DNA of 64,000 nucleotides from Siphonodentalium dalli (taxonomy: Eukaryota > Mollusca > Scaphopoda > Gadilida > Siphonodentaliidae). Where the stretch lies: assembly GCA_032622095.1 (NCBI GenBank), contig CP136066.1, positions 229,964,961 to 230,028,960 on the forward strand, written 5' to 3'. Under the pieces are notes generated by a model, which saw nothing but the letters and a program-made list of their open reading frames with translations, ran no database searches and was not told where the DNA came from. The position numbers and the translations under genes are program-made. Numbering within the stretch: the stretch's first letter is position 1; each line of letters begins with the position of its first letter. Below, piece after piece: positions 46,984 through 57,169 of this stretch.

Positions 46984-47668
46984 GTACATGGTGTGAAATA
47001 CCACCCTAATACTATACACTGTGAAATACCACCCTAATACTATACACTGTGAAATACCACCCGAATACTATACACTGTGAAATGCCACCCTAATACTATA
47101 CACTGTGAAATACCACCCTAATACCACCCTAATACCACCATAATACCACCCTAATACCACCCTAATACTATACACTGTGAAATACCACCCTAGTCCTATA
47201 CACTGTGAAATACCACCCTAATACTATATACTGTTAAATACCACCCTAATACCAACATAATACCACCATAATACCACCCTAATACCACCCTGATAATATA
47301 CACTGTGAAATACCACCCTATTATTACACACTGTGAAATACCACCCTAATACTATACACTGTGAAATACCACCCTAATATTACACACTGTGAAATACAAC
47401 CCTAATACTACACACTGTGAAATACCACCCTAATACTATACACTGTGAAATATCACCCTAATACTATACACTGTGAAATACCACCCTAATACTATACACT
47501 TTGAATTAACAGCCTAATAATATACACTGTGAAATACCACCCTAATACTATACACTGTGAAATACCACCATAATACTATACACTGTGAAATACCACCCTA
47601 ATACTATACACTGTGAAATACCACCCTAATACTATACAGTGTGAAATACCACCCTAATACTATACGCT
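46984..47668. repeat. 28-bp minisatellite
   Basis: The unit ACTATACACTGTGAAATACC + ACCCTAAT is repeated more than 20 times. In two places the internal 11-12-bp ATACCACCCTA word has expanded on its own. The array ends at 47668 exactly where gag-like coding sequence of the Gypsy element begins. Confidence 0.96.
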
Positions 47669-48124
47669 GACGGGTTAAATGACGCAAATCTCAAGATGAA
47701 AATCTTGCGAGAAGATCCACAAACGTTGGATCAAGCAGCTTTCGTAGCTGTAGAGGAATTTAATATCCTTAAACGATTTTCAATGCGTTTTAGTCCCAGA
47801 CAAACGAATGAAAACCCATAGGAGCAAGAACAGATGGATGTAAATAGGGTTAAACCAAAAACAATGCAGTGTAATTACTGTCTCAAATTGGGCCACAAAT
47901 ATGATGCTTGTAGACTCCGCCCAAGAGAAATTCATCAAGTTCAAGCAATAAATAAACTTCCTCAACCGCCAACAAAATTGTGTCGAAGCTGTTGGAAGCT
48001 ACACATGAATGTTGGTACAAGGACCACTTGTGCGATTATGGGACAACGAACCCAAACTTTAAACGCCGTATGCGTAACGAGTTGGACGAGCAGCAACTCA
48101 GAAAACCGAGTCCCTCTTTAAACG
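47669..48124 (+). pseudogene. Gypsy gag, C-terminal part with zinc knuckle
   Basis: The frame opens directly from the minisatellite with L-R-E-D-P-Q-T-L-D-Q-A-A-F-V-A-V, a sequence type found at the end of Gypsy capsid domains. A TAG lies at 47819-47821, then comes a CCHC knuckle C-N-Y-C-L-K-L-G-H-K-Y-D-A-C (47870-47911; C-x2-C-x4-H-x4-C). The matrix and N-terminal capsid are absent. The frame stops at 48124, before the low-complexity linker. Confidence 0.8.
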
Positions 48125-48279
48125 AGTAAAACCCGTTCGTGACAAGGCGCGCGCGCGGGTTAACCATATTAACCATAAATCAAAGCCTTACAAAATTGTC
48201 TCCAATAATGCACTCTATCAAAATTTAACATGTAAAAATTTACGCACACAGAATGTAATTCCATTACATTGGCACAGGT

Positions 48280-49268
48280 TTGCTAAAACGTATAACAACG
48301 ATTCACATATTAAAAACACGGCATATACACTGTGCCAGACCCACAGTAAAAATGATTGACAACCTGCGACTCAACGCTGACCTTCATGTCAAATCGGTGC
48401 TCAGTCACTTGCATTCCGAATTGTCATATGCTGATCGAGCAAAATCGAACAAGAAATCATTGGAGAACACAAATAAATTAAATAAAGTAAAGAATACTTC
48501 TGTTATGGGTCACAAGACGACAAATACAATTAACTCTAAACATGCGGATCCACGAACGCGAAAATTCGACAACCGTGGGTCTAACTTCCATAAACATGGT
48601 CAATCGCCAAATTAACCTATTAAAATGCATGCAATTCGAGAAAGACTCTCTATAAATCCGCGATTCACCTCGCCATGGGATAATAAAAATGAACAATTCA
48701 CCACAAAACTCGAAAAATAGGAATTTTCAAAACTCACCTATTAAGTGCCCCTTTAAGGGACAAAACACTCAAAAACAACCAAATCAATAACCTATTAAAT
48801 TACGGGAAATCAAAAAATCCCCGAAAAACAGAAATAAATTTTGTTATGCATGATGGCTACCAAAATGGCAATCCGAATTGCACAAAATTGAAAAACACAA
48901 AAATTGGAATAAACCAATTTCCAAGCAAAATTCTGAGTCTCAAACAACGAATTCCGTCCTACCAAGGTCAAACGAACTCAAACAAGACTGAAAATCGAAA
49001 TAAAACTCAAAAACATCGAAGTCAGCCAAATTTTCAAATAACTTTTCCTAACAATAGGTATAGTGTCCTGGAACATGACTACTGTCCTCCAGACTATACA
49101 AATATACATATGCCTGATAGTTCGATGCCTCCAAGGCCACAGCAACGTCATAAACCAAAGAATTTGATGAAAAATAACAATTCCAACTCCAAGTTCACAC
49201 TTGTTGAGACTAAGGATAAATACAATGTACTTAAAATGAAATCGCCCAAACCGAATGCACGGTAGACA
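48280..49268 (+). pseudogene. low-complexity linker between gag and protease
   Basis: Asn/Lys/Pro-rich broken frames occur, for example N-R-Y-S-V-L-E-H-D-Y-C-P-P and K-D-K-Y-N-V-L (48846-49265). No catalytic motif is present. The position between knuckle and protease suits the poorly conserved 3' end of gag or start of pol. Confidence 0.45.
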
Positions 49269-49539
49269 AAACACAATAAACCGACTAGTAAAACTACTAA
49301 AATAGTTGAAAAGTTTCATAAAACAAAGATGTTGCAAATCAACTTAAGATAGAAAAGAATGGTTAAACCAAGTTAAAGGATAAATAAAGCAAGCAATCAA
49401 ACAGATACTCAAATGAAACATACCATAAATAGTCGTGGAGTCTCTCATAACCCCAAATCAAATAAAAATGGTAAAACTTCTGAAAAATTCAAAAGGGAAA
49501 TATTATCCAAAGAGGTGAATGTTACTGGTACCCCTATAC

Positions 49540-50036
49540 CGTCCTAAATATTGCTTCAAATAGGCAAACAACGTGTTCGTACCCTTTGTGATACTGGAGC
49601 ACAGTGCAGCATACTAGCAACCATTTATATAAACAAATCACAAATAGACCCAAACTTAACAGAAGGAAGGAAAACTCAAATGTATTGGTCAAATTGAATA
49701 ACCTTTCAAAGTTAGTGGGTTAAAGATGAAACATGATTTTTATATTGTGGAAATTTGACACGCAATATAATCTTAGGTACAGACTGGATGGTTCAAAACT
49801 GTGTGCGAATATTCTTTGACTTGCAATGTTTGAAGATTAATCATCGCATCGTTCCAATGGTACCTGACTTAGAGATTGCAAGCCTTGTTAGATTTAAGAA
49901 GGAAGCACTTCCCAAGCCCCAGAGTTTTCTCTTAACTTGTGCTCACATCGTTGGATGGTGTGGCTTATTTGACACTAACTGTTACAAGTTAGTCATCTGG
50001 ATCATGGGTTCTTATCTGAACAGCCCGGCTTGAACT
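49540..50036 (+). pseudogene. Gypsy aspartic protease
   Basis: The active-site motif C-D-T-G-A-Q-C-S-I-L is at about 49587-49616 and the C-terminal signature I-I-L-G-T-D-W-M-V-Q-N at about 49767-49800, about 60 codons later, as in retropepsins. The two are in different frames and separated by stops. Confidence 0.75.
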
Positions 50037-51128
50037 TAAGTGATGCAGTCATTAATGTTAATGACCTTATTTCTTTAAGTAGCATCCCTGTATACATTGG
50101 CAATGATACTGACAAGTTCTATAAACTTAGAAAGGGATGTGTCTTAGGCAAGGTTGAACATCTTGAGACAGCTCATATTTCTGAAGTCTCCCAGTCACCC
50201 ACTCAGTCATTTTCCCATGACACAAAGCCATCAAAAATTAATTATGCTGAGGTTGATGTACCCTCAAATAAGAAACACATAGTCACATATCTTCTTAAAC
50301 GTAATGAAGGTCTCGTTGCTGCAACTGATGCAGACTTAACCTTTACTGACACAGTAAAGATGAAAATAGATACACAAAGTAATGCACCCATCAAGTGCCA
50401 ACCATACCGTGTTCCATTGGCTAAAAAGCAGATCATGGATCAGGCAATTGATGATATGCTTAAATCAGATATCATTACCCCTGCTAGATCACCATGGTCC
50501 TTTCCTTGCTTACTTGTGGGCAAGAAAGACGGTTCATCAAGATTGTGTGTCGACTTTCGAAAGCTCAATGCTATTACTAAACCAATTACTTGGCCACTCC
50601 CGGTCACTGATGACATATTTAATTCTCTAAATGACTCTAAATACCTGACAGCTCTTGATCTTAAGTCAGGCTACTGGCAAATCTATAGATGAAGATGCCC
50701 ATGAAAAGTCTACAGATACTTGCCATAGAGGGACCTATTCTTTCAAGGAAATGAGCTTTGGTCTTTCAAACGCCCCAAGTTTGTTTCAAGAGCTAATGTC
50801 CGTCGTCTTAGAAGGCCTACAAGATCGCTCATTAGCCTACTTAGTCGATATTTTGATATTCTCGCCGACGGAGGCTCAACATCGTCAAGACCTTCAAACT
50901 GTCTTTGATCGCCTTCGACAACATAAATTGAAACTCAAATTGAAAAAGTGTATGTTTGGCCAAACTGAGACCAAGTACTTAAATTATTTTATTAACACGG
51001 ATGGTGTCAAACCCGACCTTGATCAAGTCAAGGCCATTCGAGGTGTTCCACCACCTACCAACATTAAAGGAGTTAGATCATTTATGGGAATCACATCATA
51101 CTATCGTTGTTTGATTTCCTGGTTTTAG
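50030..51128 (+). pseudogene. Gypsy reverse transcriptase, catalytic motif mutated
   Basis: A 220-codon open section (50030-50692) holds the polymerase N-terminal blocks P-Y-R-V-P, V-G-K-K-D-G-S-S-R-L-C-V-D-F-R-K-L-N and L-D-L-K-S-G-Y-W-Q-I. A frameshift near 50690 leads into 50655-51128 with F-G-L-S-N-A-P-S-L-F-Q and the thumb region (F-M-G-I-T-S-Y-Y). The metal-binding box reads Y-L-V-D (50838-50849) instead of Y-x-D-D, so one of the two essential aspartates is lost. It would be inactive even with the frame repaired. Confidence 0.88.
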
Positions 51129-51179
51129 CGTCATCGCTACACCTCTGATCAATCTCACTAAAAAGTATTCATAGTTTAA

Positions 51180-51860
51180 ATGGACTGATGAATGCCAAAA
51201 AAGCTTTGATACCATGAAATCAAAGCTAACTGGAGTATCGTATCTTGCATACCCAGATGTCAACAAACCATATTGGTTATATACCGATGCCTCTGACAAT
51301 TGTATCGGGGCATGTCTTAATCAACCTTATGAAGATCCAAATTTTGATCCCACTACGCTGGTGAATTGGAAAGACCAACCTATTTCCTCTCTCACACACT
51401 TAGTGATACTCAAGGCCGCTAGGTCACAATTGAAAAGGAATGCTTCGCCATTCAATATGCCCTTCGGAAGTTTGATCATTACTTATCAAATACTCAGTTT
51501 GCCATTCGTACTGACCACAAACCCCTTTGAACATCTTCTTAAACGCCCTCTTAGTGCCAATAAGAAACTTCAGAATTGGGCACTGGATATTGCTGGCTAA
51601 AATTTCCAGATTGAATACATTCCAGGTCCTTCGAATCTCTGTACAGACAGACTCTCTCGTCCACGTGCACCTTCTCAGTTAAATCCTCATACTCACACTG
51701 ATTCCTCAGATGGTGGAGACATTCCTGATATCAGTGATAAGGCTTATCAAGTGACAGTCATACATTCTAACAAATTTGAACCAAAAGAATTTGCCAAGTG
51801 CATAATTCCTCCTGATGACTTATCTCGTCAATCTCAACTCACTCATGTTGATTTCAACAT
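51180..51860 (+). pseudogene. Gypsy RNase H and connecting region
   Basis: Y-T-D-A-S-D-N-C-I-G-A-C-L (about 51280) is the start of the RNase H domain. L-L-K-R-P-L and N-W-A-L-D-I follow at about 51530-51590, then Y-I-P-G-P-S-N-L-C-T-D-R-L-S-R at about 51615-51660, which marks its end. Two frameshifts fall inside and a TAA lies at 51598-51600. Confidence 0.8.
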
Positions 51861-51939
51861 CACTTTATAACAAGATAAATGCTGAGCTAGTATAACTTAA
51901 GAAACAATATAAATGCAACAATCCACCACCCTCCATTTG

Positions 51940-52170
51940 GGAAAAATACATACTCATCAATGACATCTTGCACTATATTAGTCATGCCAAGGATGACCCT
52001 GTCAATCGAATTCGCATTCCTTCTCATCTACAAGCTCACATTACGCAACAGTACCACGATGATAATGCGCATCTAGGTACTGTTAAAATGTTTTCCTCAA
52101 TCAAATCCAAGTCTTCTCATCTGATTCTTATTCCGACGATAATATACCTTATCAGCGCCTTCTTACAATG
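51940..52170 (+). pseudogene. integrase zinc-binding domain; core deleted
   Basis: The segment with D-I-L-H-Y-I, R-I-R-I-P-S-H-L and H-D-D-N-A-H-L-G corresponds to the H2C2 domain that starts Gypsy integrase. The similarity ends at about 52135, and about 35 bp later the acidic pol tail begins. The D-D-E catalytic core and C-terminal domain (normally roughly 200-250 codons) are therefore missing. Confidence 0.75.
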
Positions 52171-52518
52171 AAACGCCAGGTCAGATCAGATTCCGAGGAC
52201 AAAGATGATATACCACTTAATGAGCTTCGCACTAAGCTGCGTGCTCGTAAAATTACTCAAGAGGCTCAGAATGATTAAAATGCCTCTACTGAAGAGTACA
52301 GTGATGATAGGCACAATGCATATAACGCATCTACCGACGATTATGATATACCTCCCAATTTGGGATTACAAGACATCACAATGGTTACAGACATTGAATC
52401 TGTTCATGCCAAATTATCAGCAGCAGAGGACGACTCAGATGAATATCAGTTTGAACCTGGTCGCCTGCTTACAATTGAATCCCTGACAGTTATGCCCCTT
52501 CTAGAGACTGATCTCTAA
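52171..52518 (+). pseudogene. acidic C-terminal tail of pol
   Basis: A frame of 115 codons, open except for TAA at 52276-52278, is rich in Asp and Glu (R-S-D-S-E-D-K-D-D-I-P; Y-N-A-S-T-D-D-Y-D-I-P; S-A-A-E-D-D-S-D-E-Y). It ends at TAA 52516-52518. I infer that it is the post-integrase end of pol from its position before the polypurine tract. Confidence 0.55.
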
Positions 52519-52716
52519 TACATGACTACCCTGTCGAATAGTCTGTTATCCCCCTTTCCATTGATGGATATGGATCAGACGTGATCACATGCATTTCTAC
52601 TGCATGTCCTTGATTATTTACAAGGTCCCATTAATGGCCTAGCTTATTCCACGGTTTGTTTATCCCCGCTGCTCATTTATTGTTTGCCTTCTTTAGCTCT
52701 GCTAAAGAATTCCTTG

Positions 52717-52727
52717 TTAGGGAGGAT
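52717..52727 (+). promoter_or_regulatory. polypurine tract
   Basis: TTAGGGAGGAT lies immediately before a TG-initiated LTR and is the plus-strand primer site of the Gypsy element. Confidence 0.7.
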
Positions 52728-53160
52728 TGTGCAGCGTTGACCTCAGTCGACATAAATTTTCGACTCAGTATATCATATAAATTCATCTGAGTCGAACAGG
52801 ACTGGCCAGAAAGCTATTTCCAGACTTGGGGATATACCAGGAAATTCCTTGTTTTGATTGGAAGTGGTAGCAGAAACCGCTAACCCCGATTGGCTAACCG
52901 ATATATTGATCTAAATTTAAATACTGGGCAGAATAAAGAGACGCGATATTTTAATATGAGCATGCGCACACATTGACAAATAAGCTTCCTGTTTCAAATA
53001 TTTTTTTAAAAGAAAGACATTTATTCATCGGTAAAACTCGTTTTAATAATCTCATTGCAATAGGAAAATGAGTGTTATGTACAGTCGACAAAGACCGAAA
53101 CGATGTGTGTTTCGTCTATCTTGAAAGAGACAGTTATTTCAGAGTTGAAATCTGAACAAT
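52728..53160 (+). repeat. 3' LTR of the Gypsy element (end uncertain)
   Basis: It starts TGTGCAGCGTTGACC directly after the polypurine tract and contains a poly(A) signal AATAAA at 52932-52937. No second copy exists in the window to fix its end, so 53160 is approximate. A short dyad CGAAACGATGTGTGTTTCG lies near 53098. Confidence 0.55.
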
Positions 53161-53539
53161 TTCAAGTGTTGTCGGCAATATTCGTAAACAGGTCGTGCAT
53201 AAATTATTCCTTATTTGGAATGTCTGCGACATAAGTATGACGTCACGATATTGGGGGAAGCCCATTGTTCTGGAAATCGGTTTTTACATGAATTCGTGTC
53301 GACGTAATATTATAATTATTACGGAGATGTTTACGTCGACTGCGTTGACCTGTGCGCATGGTGATGACCAGTATTAGTTTTATGCAGACATCCATTACTC
53401 TACAGGGAACCCCCCACATATATAGAAGCATATAGAAGAGTGTCGTCTGCTTATGTTTGTCTGGGGCTCTGTATGGGTGAAATTATAAAATTGTTAAACA
53501 ATACAAGAAAAAATTATTAAAATTGTAAAAAATTGTTAG

Positions 53540-53607
53540 GCCAATGCATTCTCTTATATATCGAGGCGACCTATGGTCGAATCGCATATATAAGAGAATG
53601 CATTGGC
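53540..53607. repeat. near-perfect 68-bp palindrome (copy C)
   Basis: GCCAATGCATTCTCTTATAT ... ATATAAGAGAATGCATTGGC is the same hairpin as at 1881-1949. It is inverted together with its flanks: AT-rich on the left here and ACAGGGT on the right, against ACCCTGT on the left at 1870. The repeat is therefore larger than the hairpin. Confidence 0.92.
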
Positions 53608-54083
53608 ACAGGGTAAAAAATCCCGACTTACGACTGGATTTTATACGTAGCTCTTCAGAAAACCTGTCCTCTTTCAAAGAAATATTTTGTTTGTCTGAAT
53701 TCCTCCATGTGACTGCAGTCTTATTCCATCTTTGTGAAAACTGATAGGTGAAAAAGTAAGAAGGCAGATTAATTTTTATTGACTTAAATTTAAATAGTAC
53801 CATTGCACGCCTGAAATGCGCCAATCTAAATAAGACCATAGTTAGGAATGTTCGAATTAATATTAGTTTTTGGAGAGTTCGAAATCTCCAACAATGAGTG
53901 TATTTAAGTTAAGTAAATAGTTACAATTACAAGAATAACAAAGACAACCAGACACAACAACTAGAATACCCCAAAGCTAACCTGTGATATCACTCTAATC
54001 ATGTGACTCTTCTCTTTTCGGCAATACTAGTACTCTATGTGACCTTAATCTCACTATAATTAGATCAAACGAATAACATTATT

Positions 54084-54785
54084 GTGACGCGACATAATGT
54101 GATTTTCCATAAACTTAAAGATATATATATGACCAATGCAGATTGGACAATAGGTTTCCTGGTAAACTTAGAACCATTTCAAAATTACTTGAAATCCCTG
54201 TCGAGACAAATAAAAATAGCTCGAAAAGAGTTGGACCGAACAAAGTTAAAAACAATACAAACAAACAGACATGAGTCGTTTAACTTGACAGGTACAACTT
54301 AACAATTCGACGAGATCTTCGCGAGATTCAGTGAAAACTTTGAGATACTGAACACCGAACACTTAGAAGTTTTTTCGCAATTTGTCGAATACAAAACGCT
54401 TCACGATGACTCGCCACATAAGAATAGAAGGTCGTTGCTCCCCTTCATAGGAGAAGGATTATCCTGGCTGTTTGGAACAGTCAGTGAGAGCGACCTCAAT
54501 CAAATTAATAATAATATTAATAAATTGGCTAATAATCAACGAAAAATTGAGCACACTCTCAAAGAAAGTTTTAGCCTAATGGACCTCTCCCGGAATTACA
54601 TCCGTGAAAATAGAATGAAAACTAATCAGTTGGTTGAAACAGTTAAATATATTCAGAATGTACTCACTGAGGCATTCAACAAGCAATCGCACAAATTAAG
54701 GACATTGGAATATTACTCTAATTTGCATCATCATATTGACCTAAGAATTTACCGAGATAAATCAAATGATTACTGCTGCTAGATT
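54084..54785 (+). pseudogene. errantivirus/baculovirus-F-type envelope, N-terminal half
   Basis: The frame is open from 54084 to 54782 except for TAA at 54300-54302. It begins with a conserved 'DW...F...LEP...YL' region. It then has a basic K-N-R-R just before L-L-P-F-I-G-E-G-L-S-W-L-F-G (about 54420-54475), a furin-like site followed by a fusion-peptide-like hydrophobic stretch, and then a helical region rich in Asn, Gln and Leu. This order is typical of insect errantivirus and baculovirus F-like envelope proteins found with some invertebrate LTR elements. The N-terminal signal peptide is not intact. No polymerase of the same element is adjacent: the Gypsy relic upstream ends in its own LTR at 52.7 kb. 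Confidence 0.75.
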
Positions 54786-55095
54786 TCACGTAGAATACAT
54801 GGATACGCAAATAATTATCTTAACTACCAAAAGAATTGCTCAAAGTGTGGTTCGTATTAATACATTATGAAGATAATTATCTTACTTGGACAAACATCTT
54901 CCAGATCATCTGAAATTACCATTTGATCCCACCACTGAGTTATGGAAGTACTATACAAACTTCAAGTGTTCTACTCTGTTGACAAACAATCGACTAATTG
55001 TACTAGTGAAAATTCCTCTGATCAATATAAGGAACAAATTTTAACTCTTTAAGATTCATTCGTTCCCATATGCACCTAATAACAAATGATAACAT
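54786..55095 (+). pseudogene. frameshifted middle of the envelope gene
   Basis: Short open pieces in different frames (for example L-P-F-D-P-T-T-E-L-W-K-Y-Y at about 54916-54955) connect the two open halves of the envelope relic. Several stops are present. Confidence 0.5.
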
Positions 55096-55833
55096 ATGAT
55101 TGCTGAATATCGGTTTGACAATAAACACTTAATAATAAATGCTGGTCGTACTCAATTCATAACATTACCCGATAAATCGCTCTGCTTAATGAATCCATTA
55201 CCATTCTGTCCTTTTGATGGTGTTATTAGAACGCTTTACAACAATAAACTGTGCCCTATCGCATTACTCATGAATGACACGGGGTCAATAAAAGACCATT
55301 GCATTATAGAAGTGCAACCAAGCGTTAAACTACCATTTGTCAGAAATGTAAACACTGGACTCTTTGTCATTAGCTTGGCTAAATCAATAACTTTCTTGGT
55401 AATGTGTAAAGATTATATAAGTTCTCAAGAAGTGACATTATTTCCGCCCATTGGATTATTAACCTTACAACCTACATGTATTGCTTCCGCCCCGAACGTG
55501 AAAATTGAGAGACTCTTCTCAGGTGACAACTCTCAGCTTATAAATGCGTTTGATAACGAGATTCTTCCTAAATTTAATCTTTCCAAGTTCTACCTTTGGA
55601 AACCTGTCTTGGACAGAATTGATCATTTTAAGATTTTTACTTTACCAATCGCATTGAAATGTGTTACTAAAATACCATTACATCAGTTAATTGATTCATT
55701 GGACAAACTGGAAAGCATAACACCCCTCGATTCTGTAATTCCAAATTATGTTTATGTAATTATAATTGTGGCAATGTTAGCTTTGGTACTTGCCCTCTGT
55801 CTTTACCGGAATAAACTTAGGTCCCTCTTATGA
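55096..55833 (+). pseudogene. envelope, C-terminal half with transmembrane anchor
   Basis: This 245-codon open section has a cysteine-bearing ectodomain (C-L-M-N-P-L-P-F-C-P-F; K-L-C-P-I-A-L; F-L-V-M-C-K-D) and a single hydrophobic segment Y-V-Y-V-I-I-I-V-A-M-L-A-L-V-L-A-L-C-L-Y near the end (about 55746-55805). A short basic tail R-N-K-L-R and TGA at 55831-55833 follow. The topology fits a class-I-like fusion glycoprotein anchored at its C-terminus. It is separated from the N-terminal half by frameshifts. Confidence 0.75.
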
Positions 55834-56065
55834 AAAACATAAACGCCGCAATAGGCGCCATAACGTCAGATTTGGGTCACTAGGTGTACGTGAAGATGCA
55901 GGTACCTTGAACGAAGACACCTCCACGTCTTCAGCACCTGTATCGAAAACCAAGCGATCAGCCGAATCGCGATTCACTCCTAGAAGTCTCAGACGTACCA
56001 AAATTCAACTAACTGAAAAAGATATTGCCTATTTACAGCAGCACCAACTCATGGAACTACCATAA
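55790..56065 (+). CDS. basic ORF overlapping the envelope end, function unknown
   Basis: A 91-codon frame overlaps the last 44 bp of the envelope in another frame. It is rich in Arg and Lys (E-K-H-K-R-R-N-R-R-H-N-V-R-F; K-T-K-R-S; R-S-L-R-R-T-K-I) and Ser/Thr. It might be the envelope's cytoplasmic tail after a frameshift, or a separate small ORF. It ends 46 bp before the SGNH-like frame. No family is recognised. Confidence 0.4.
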   Translation: MPSVFTGINLGPSYEKHKRRNRRHNVRFGSLGVREDAGTLNEDTSTSSAPVSKTKRSAESRFTPRSLRRTKIQLTEKDIAYLQQHQLMELP

Positions 56066-56111
56066 TTGATCACCACTGACGAAGCTTCCTCAACATCAAC
56101 CCTATAAGAAA

Positions 56112-56795
56112 ATGTCCAAAATCAACGTTGTCATCTTCGGATCCAGCCATATTCAACGACTGGCTCAACATTTACTATCAACGCAGAATGTGACGCTATA
56201 CCCCAACAACTTCCGCAGAGCATTAAACTTAGTCGACCCCAATATTACAGTAACTATGTATGGTATTAGCGGATTGCGACTCCACAGCCTACAAAGTTTA
56301 CATCAACCATCAGCCAACTACAACAACTACGTCCGTCCATAATAATAATAATGTGTGGAGGCAATGACCTCTCCTCTAGATCAGTAGAAGATACTTACTA
56401 CGACCTAACCCAACTAAATAACAAACTACAAGACCCAACTCCTACAAAAGTAATTGTCTGCGAGCTACTTCAGAGAAGAAAAGTCCGACTTCCAGGTCCA
56501 GAAAAGAAGACGAGTACTCGCAGAACCGATGTAAACCCATATAATGACCACATTCGTCAATTCAACCAATTACTTCGGAGCGTACTACTGGCCGATTCGA
56601 AGACTATCCACCTTCGTTGAGGAATCAGCCTTGAATCCTGATAAAGTTCACCTCAACGAAGAAGGAAATACCCGTCTATCCCATAATATGAAACATGCGA
56701 TTGTGTTCGCATTAAACCATTCATACCCATTAGAACCACTGGATCGGATCAAGAATTTAACCACTTTCGCTTGGAGATTCTTGAGTACGTAGTCA
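56112..56795 (+). pseudogene. SGNH/GDSL-hydrolase-like protein, two frameshifts
   Basis: Three overlapping pieces (56112-56342, 56351-56620, 56544-56792) carry the SGNH blocks in order. Block I is V-V-I-F-G-S-S-H-I (about 56126-56152; the nucleophile Ser is kept but the usual G-D-S is G-S-S). Block III is M-C-G-G-N-D-L (about 56351-56371). Block V is D-K-V-H-L-N-E-E-G (about 56640-56666; D-x-x-H). Frameshifts lie near 56310-56345 and near 56600. SGNH-fold esterases are known as extra domains in ORF1 of some non-LTR elements and as additional ORFs in certain rotifer LTR retrotransposons. Here the frame directly follows an envelope gene, so it may be an accessory ORF of an env-bearing LTR element. 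A separate insertion is the alternative. Confidence 0.72.
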
Positions 56796-56891
56796 CGTAC
56801 ATCTCCGCCGAGGCCTGTGCTTGGACTTGTATCCCGTCCAGCTAATCATGTTCATCAACCCAACAAGAGGATTAGACGAGGATTATTAAAT

Positions 56892-57060
56892 ACATGAAAT
56901 TCCACGAAGATGTCAAGAAAACAACCAGTGTATATAAAATAAATATATGACATTCCACGAAGAAGTTGTCAAGAAACAACAAGTGTATATAAAATAAATA
57001 GATGACATTCCACGAAGAAGATGTCAAGAAGAAAACTTGTGTTATAAAAACACGAACTTA
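56892..57060. repeat. three tandem 55-bp units with AATAAA
   Basis: GACATTCCACGAAGAAG...GTCAAGAA...GTGTATATAAAATAAATA recurs about every 55 bp. Each of the first two units ends with a TATAAAATAAATA block. This could be the 3' non-coding end of the env/SGNH element. A purine-rich AAGAAGAAAAC then TTGTG near 57025-57040 could be a polypurine tract and LTR start, but no second LTR copy is present. Confidence 0.6.
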
Positions 57061-57169
57061 TTGTGAAACCCCGTTTTAGTTATACACGAACTCATTGTGC
57101 TGAATTGTGATTCCACTCGGTATTGTATACCAACTATTAATTCGTCGCATGCCATATGATTATATAAAG

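Larger units (their letters stand above)
47669..52518 (+). mobile_element. degenerate Ty3/Gypsy LTR retrotransposon body (5'-truncated)
   Basis: In order along the plus strand: gag C-terminus with zinc knuckle, protease, reverse transcriptase, RNase H, integrase zinc-binding segment, an acidic pol tail, a polypurine tract and a 3' LTR. The 5' LTR and most of gag are missing, replaced abruptly by a minisatellite, and the integrase core is deleted. More than ten stops or frameshifts interrupt the frame. The element cannot move on its own. Confidence 0.9.
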
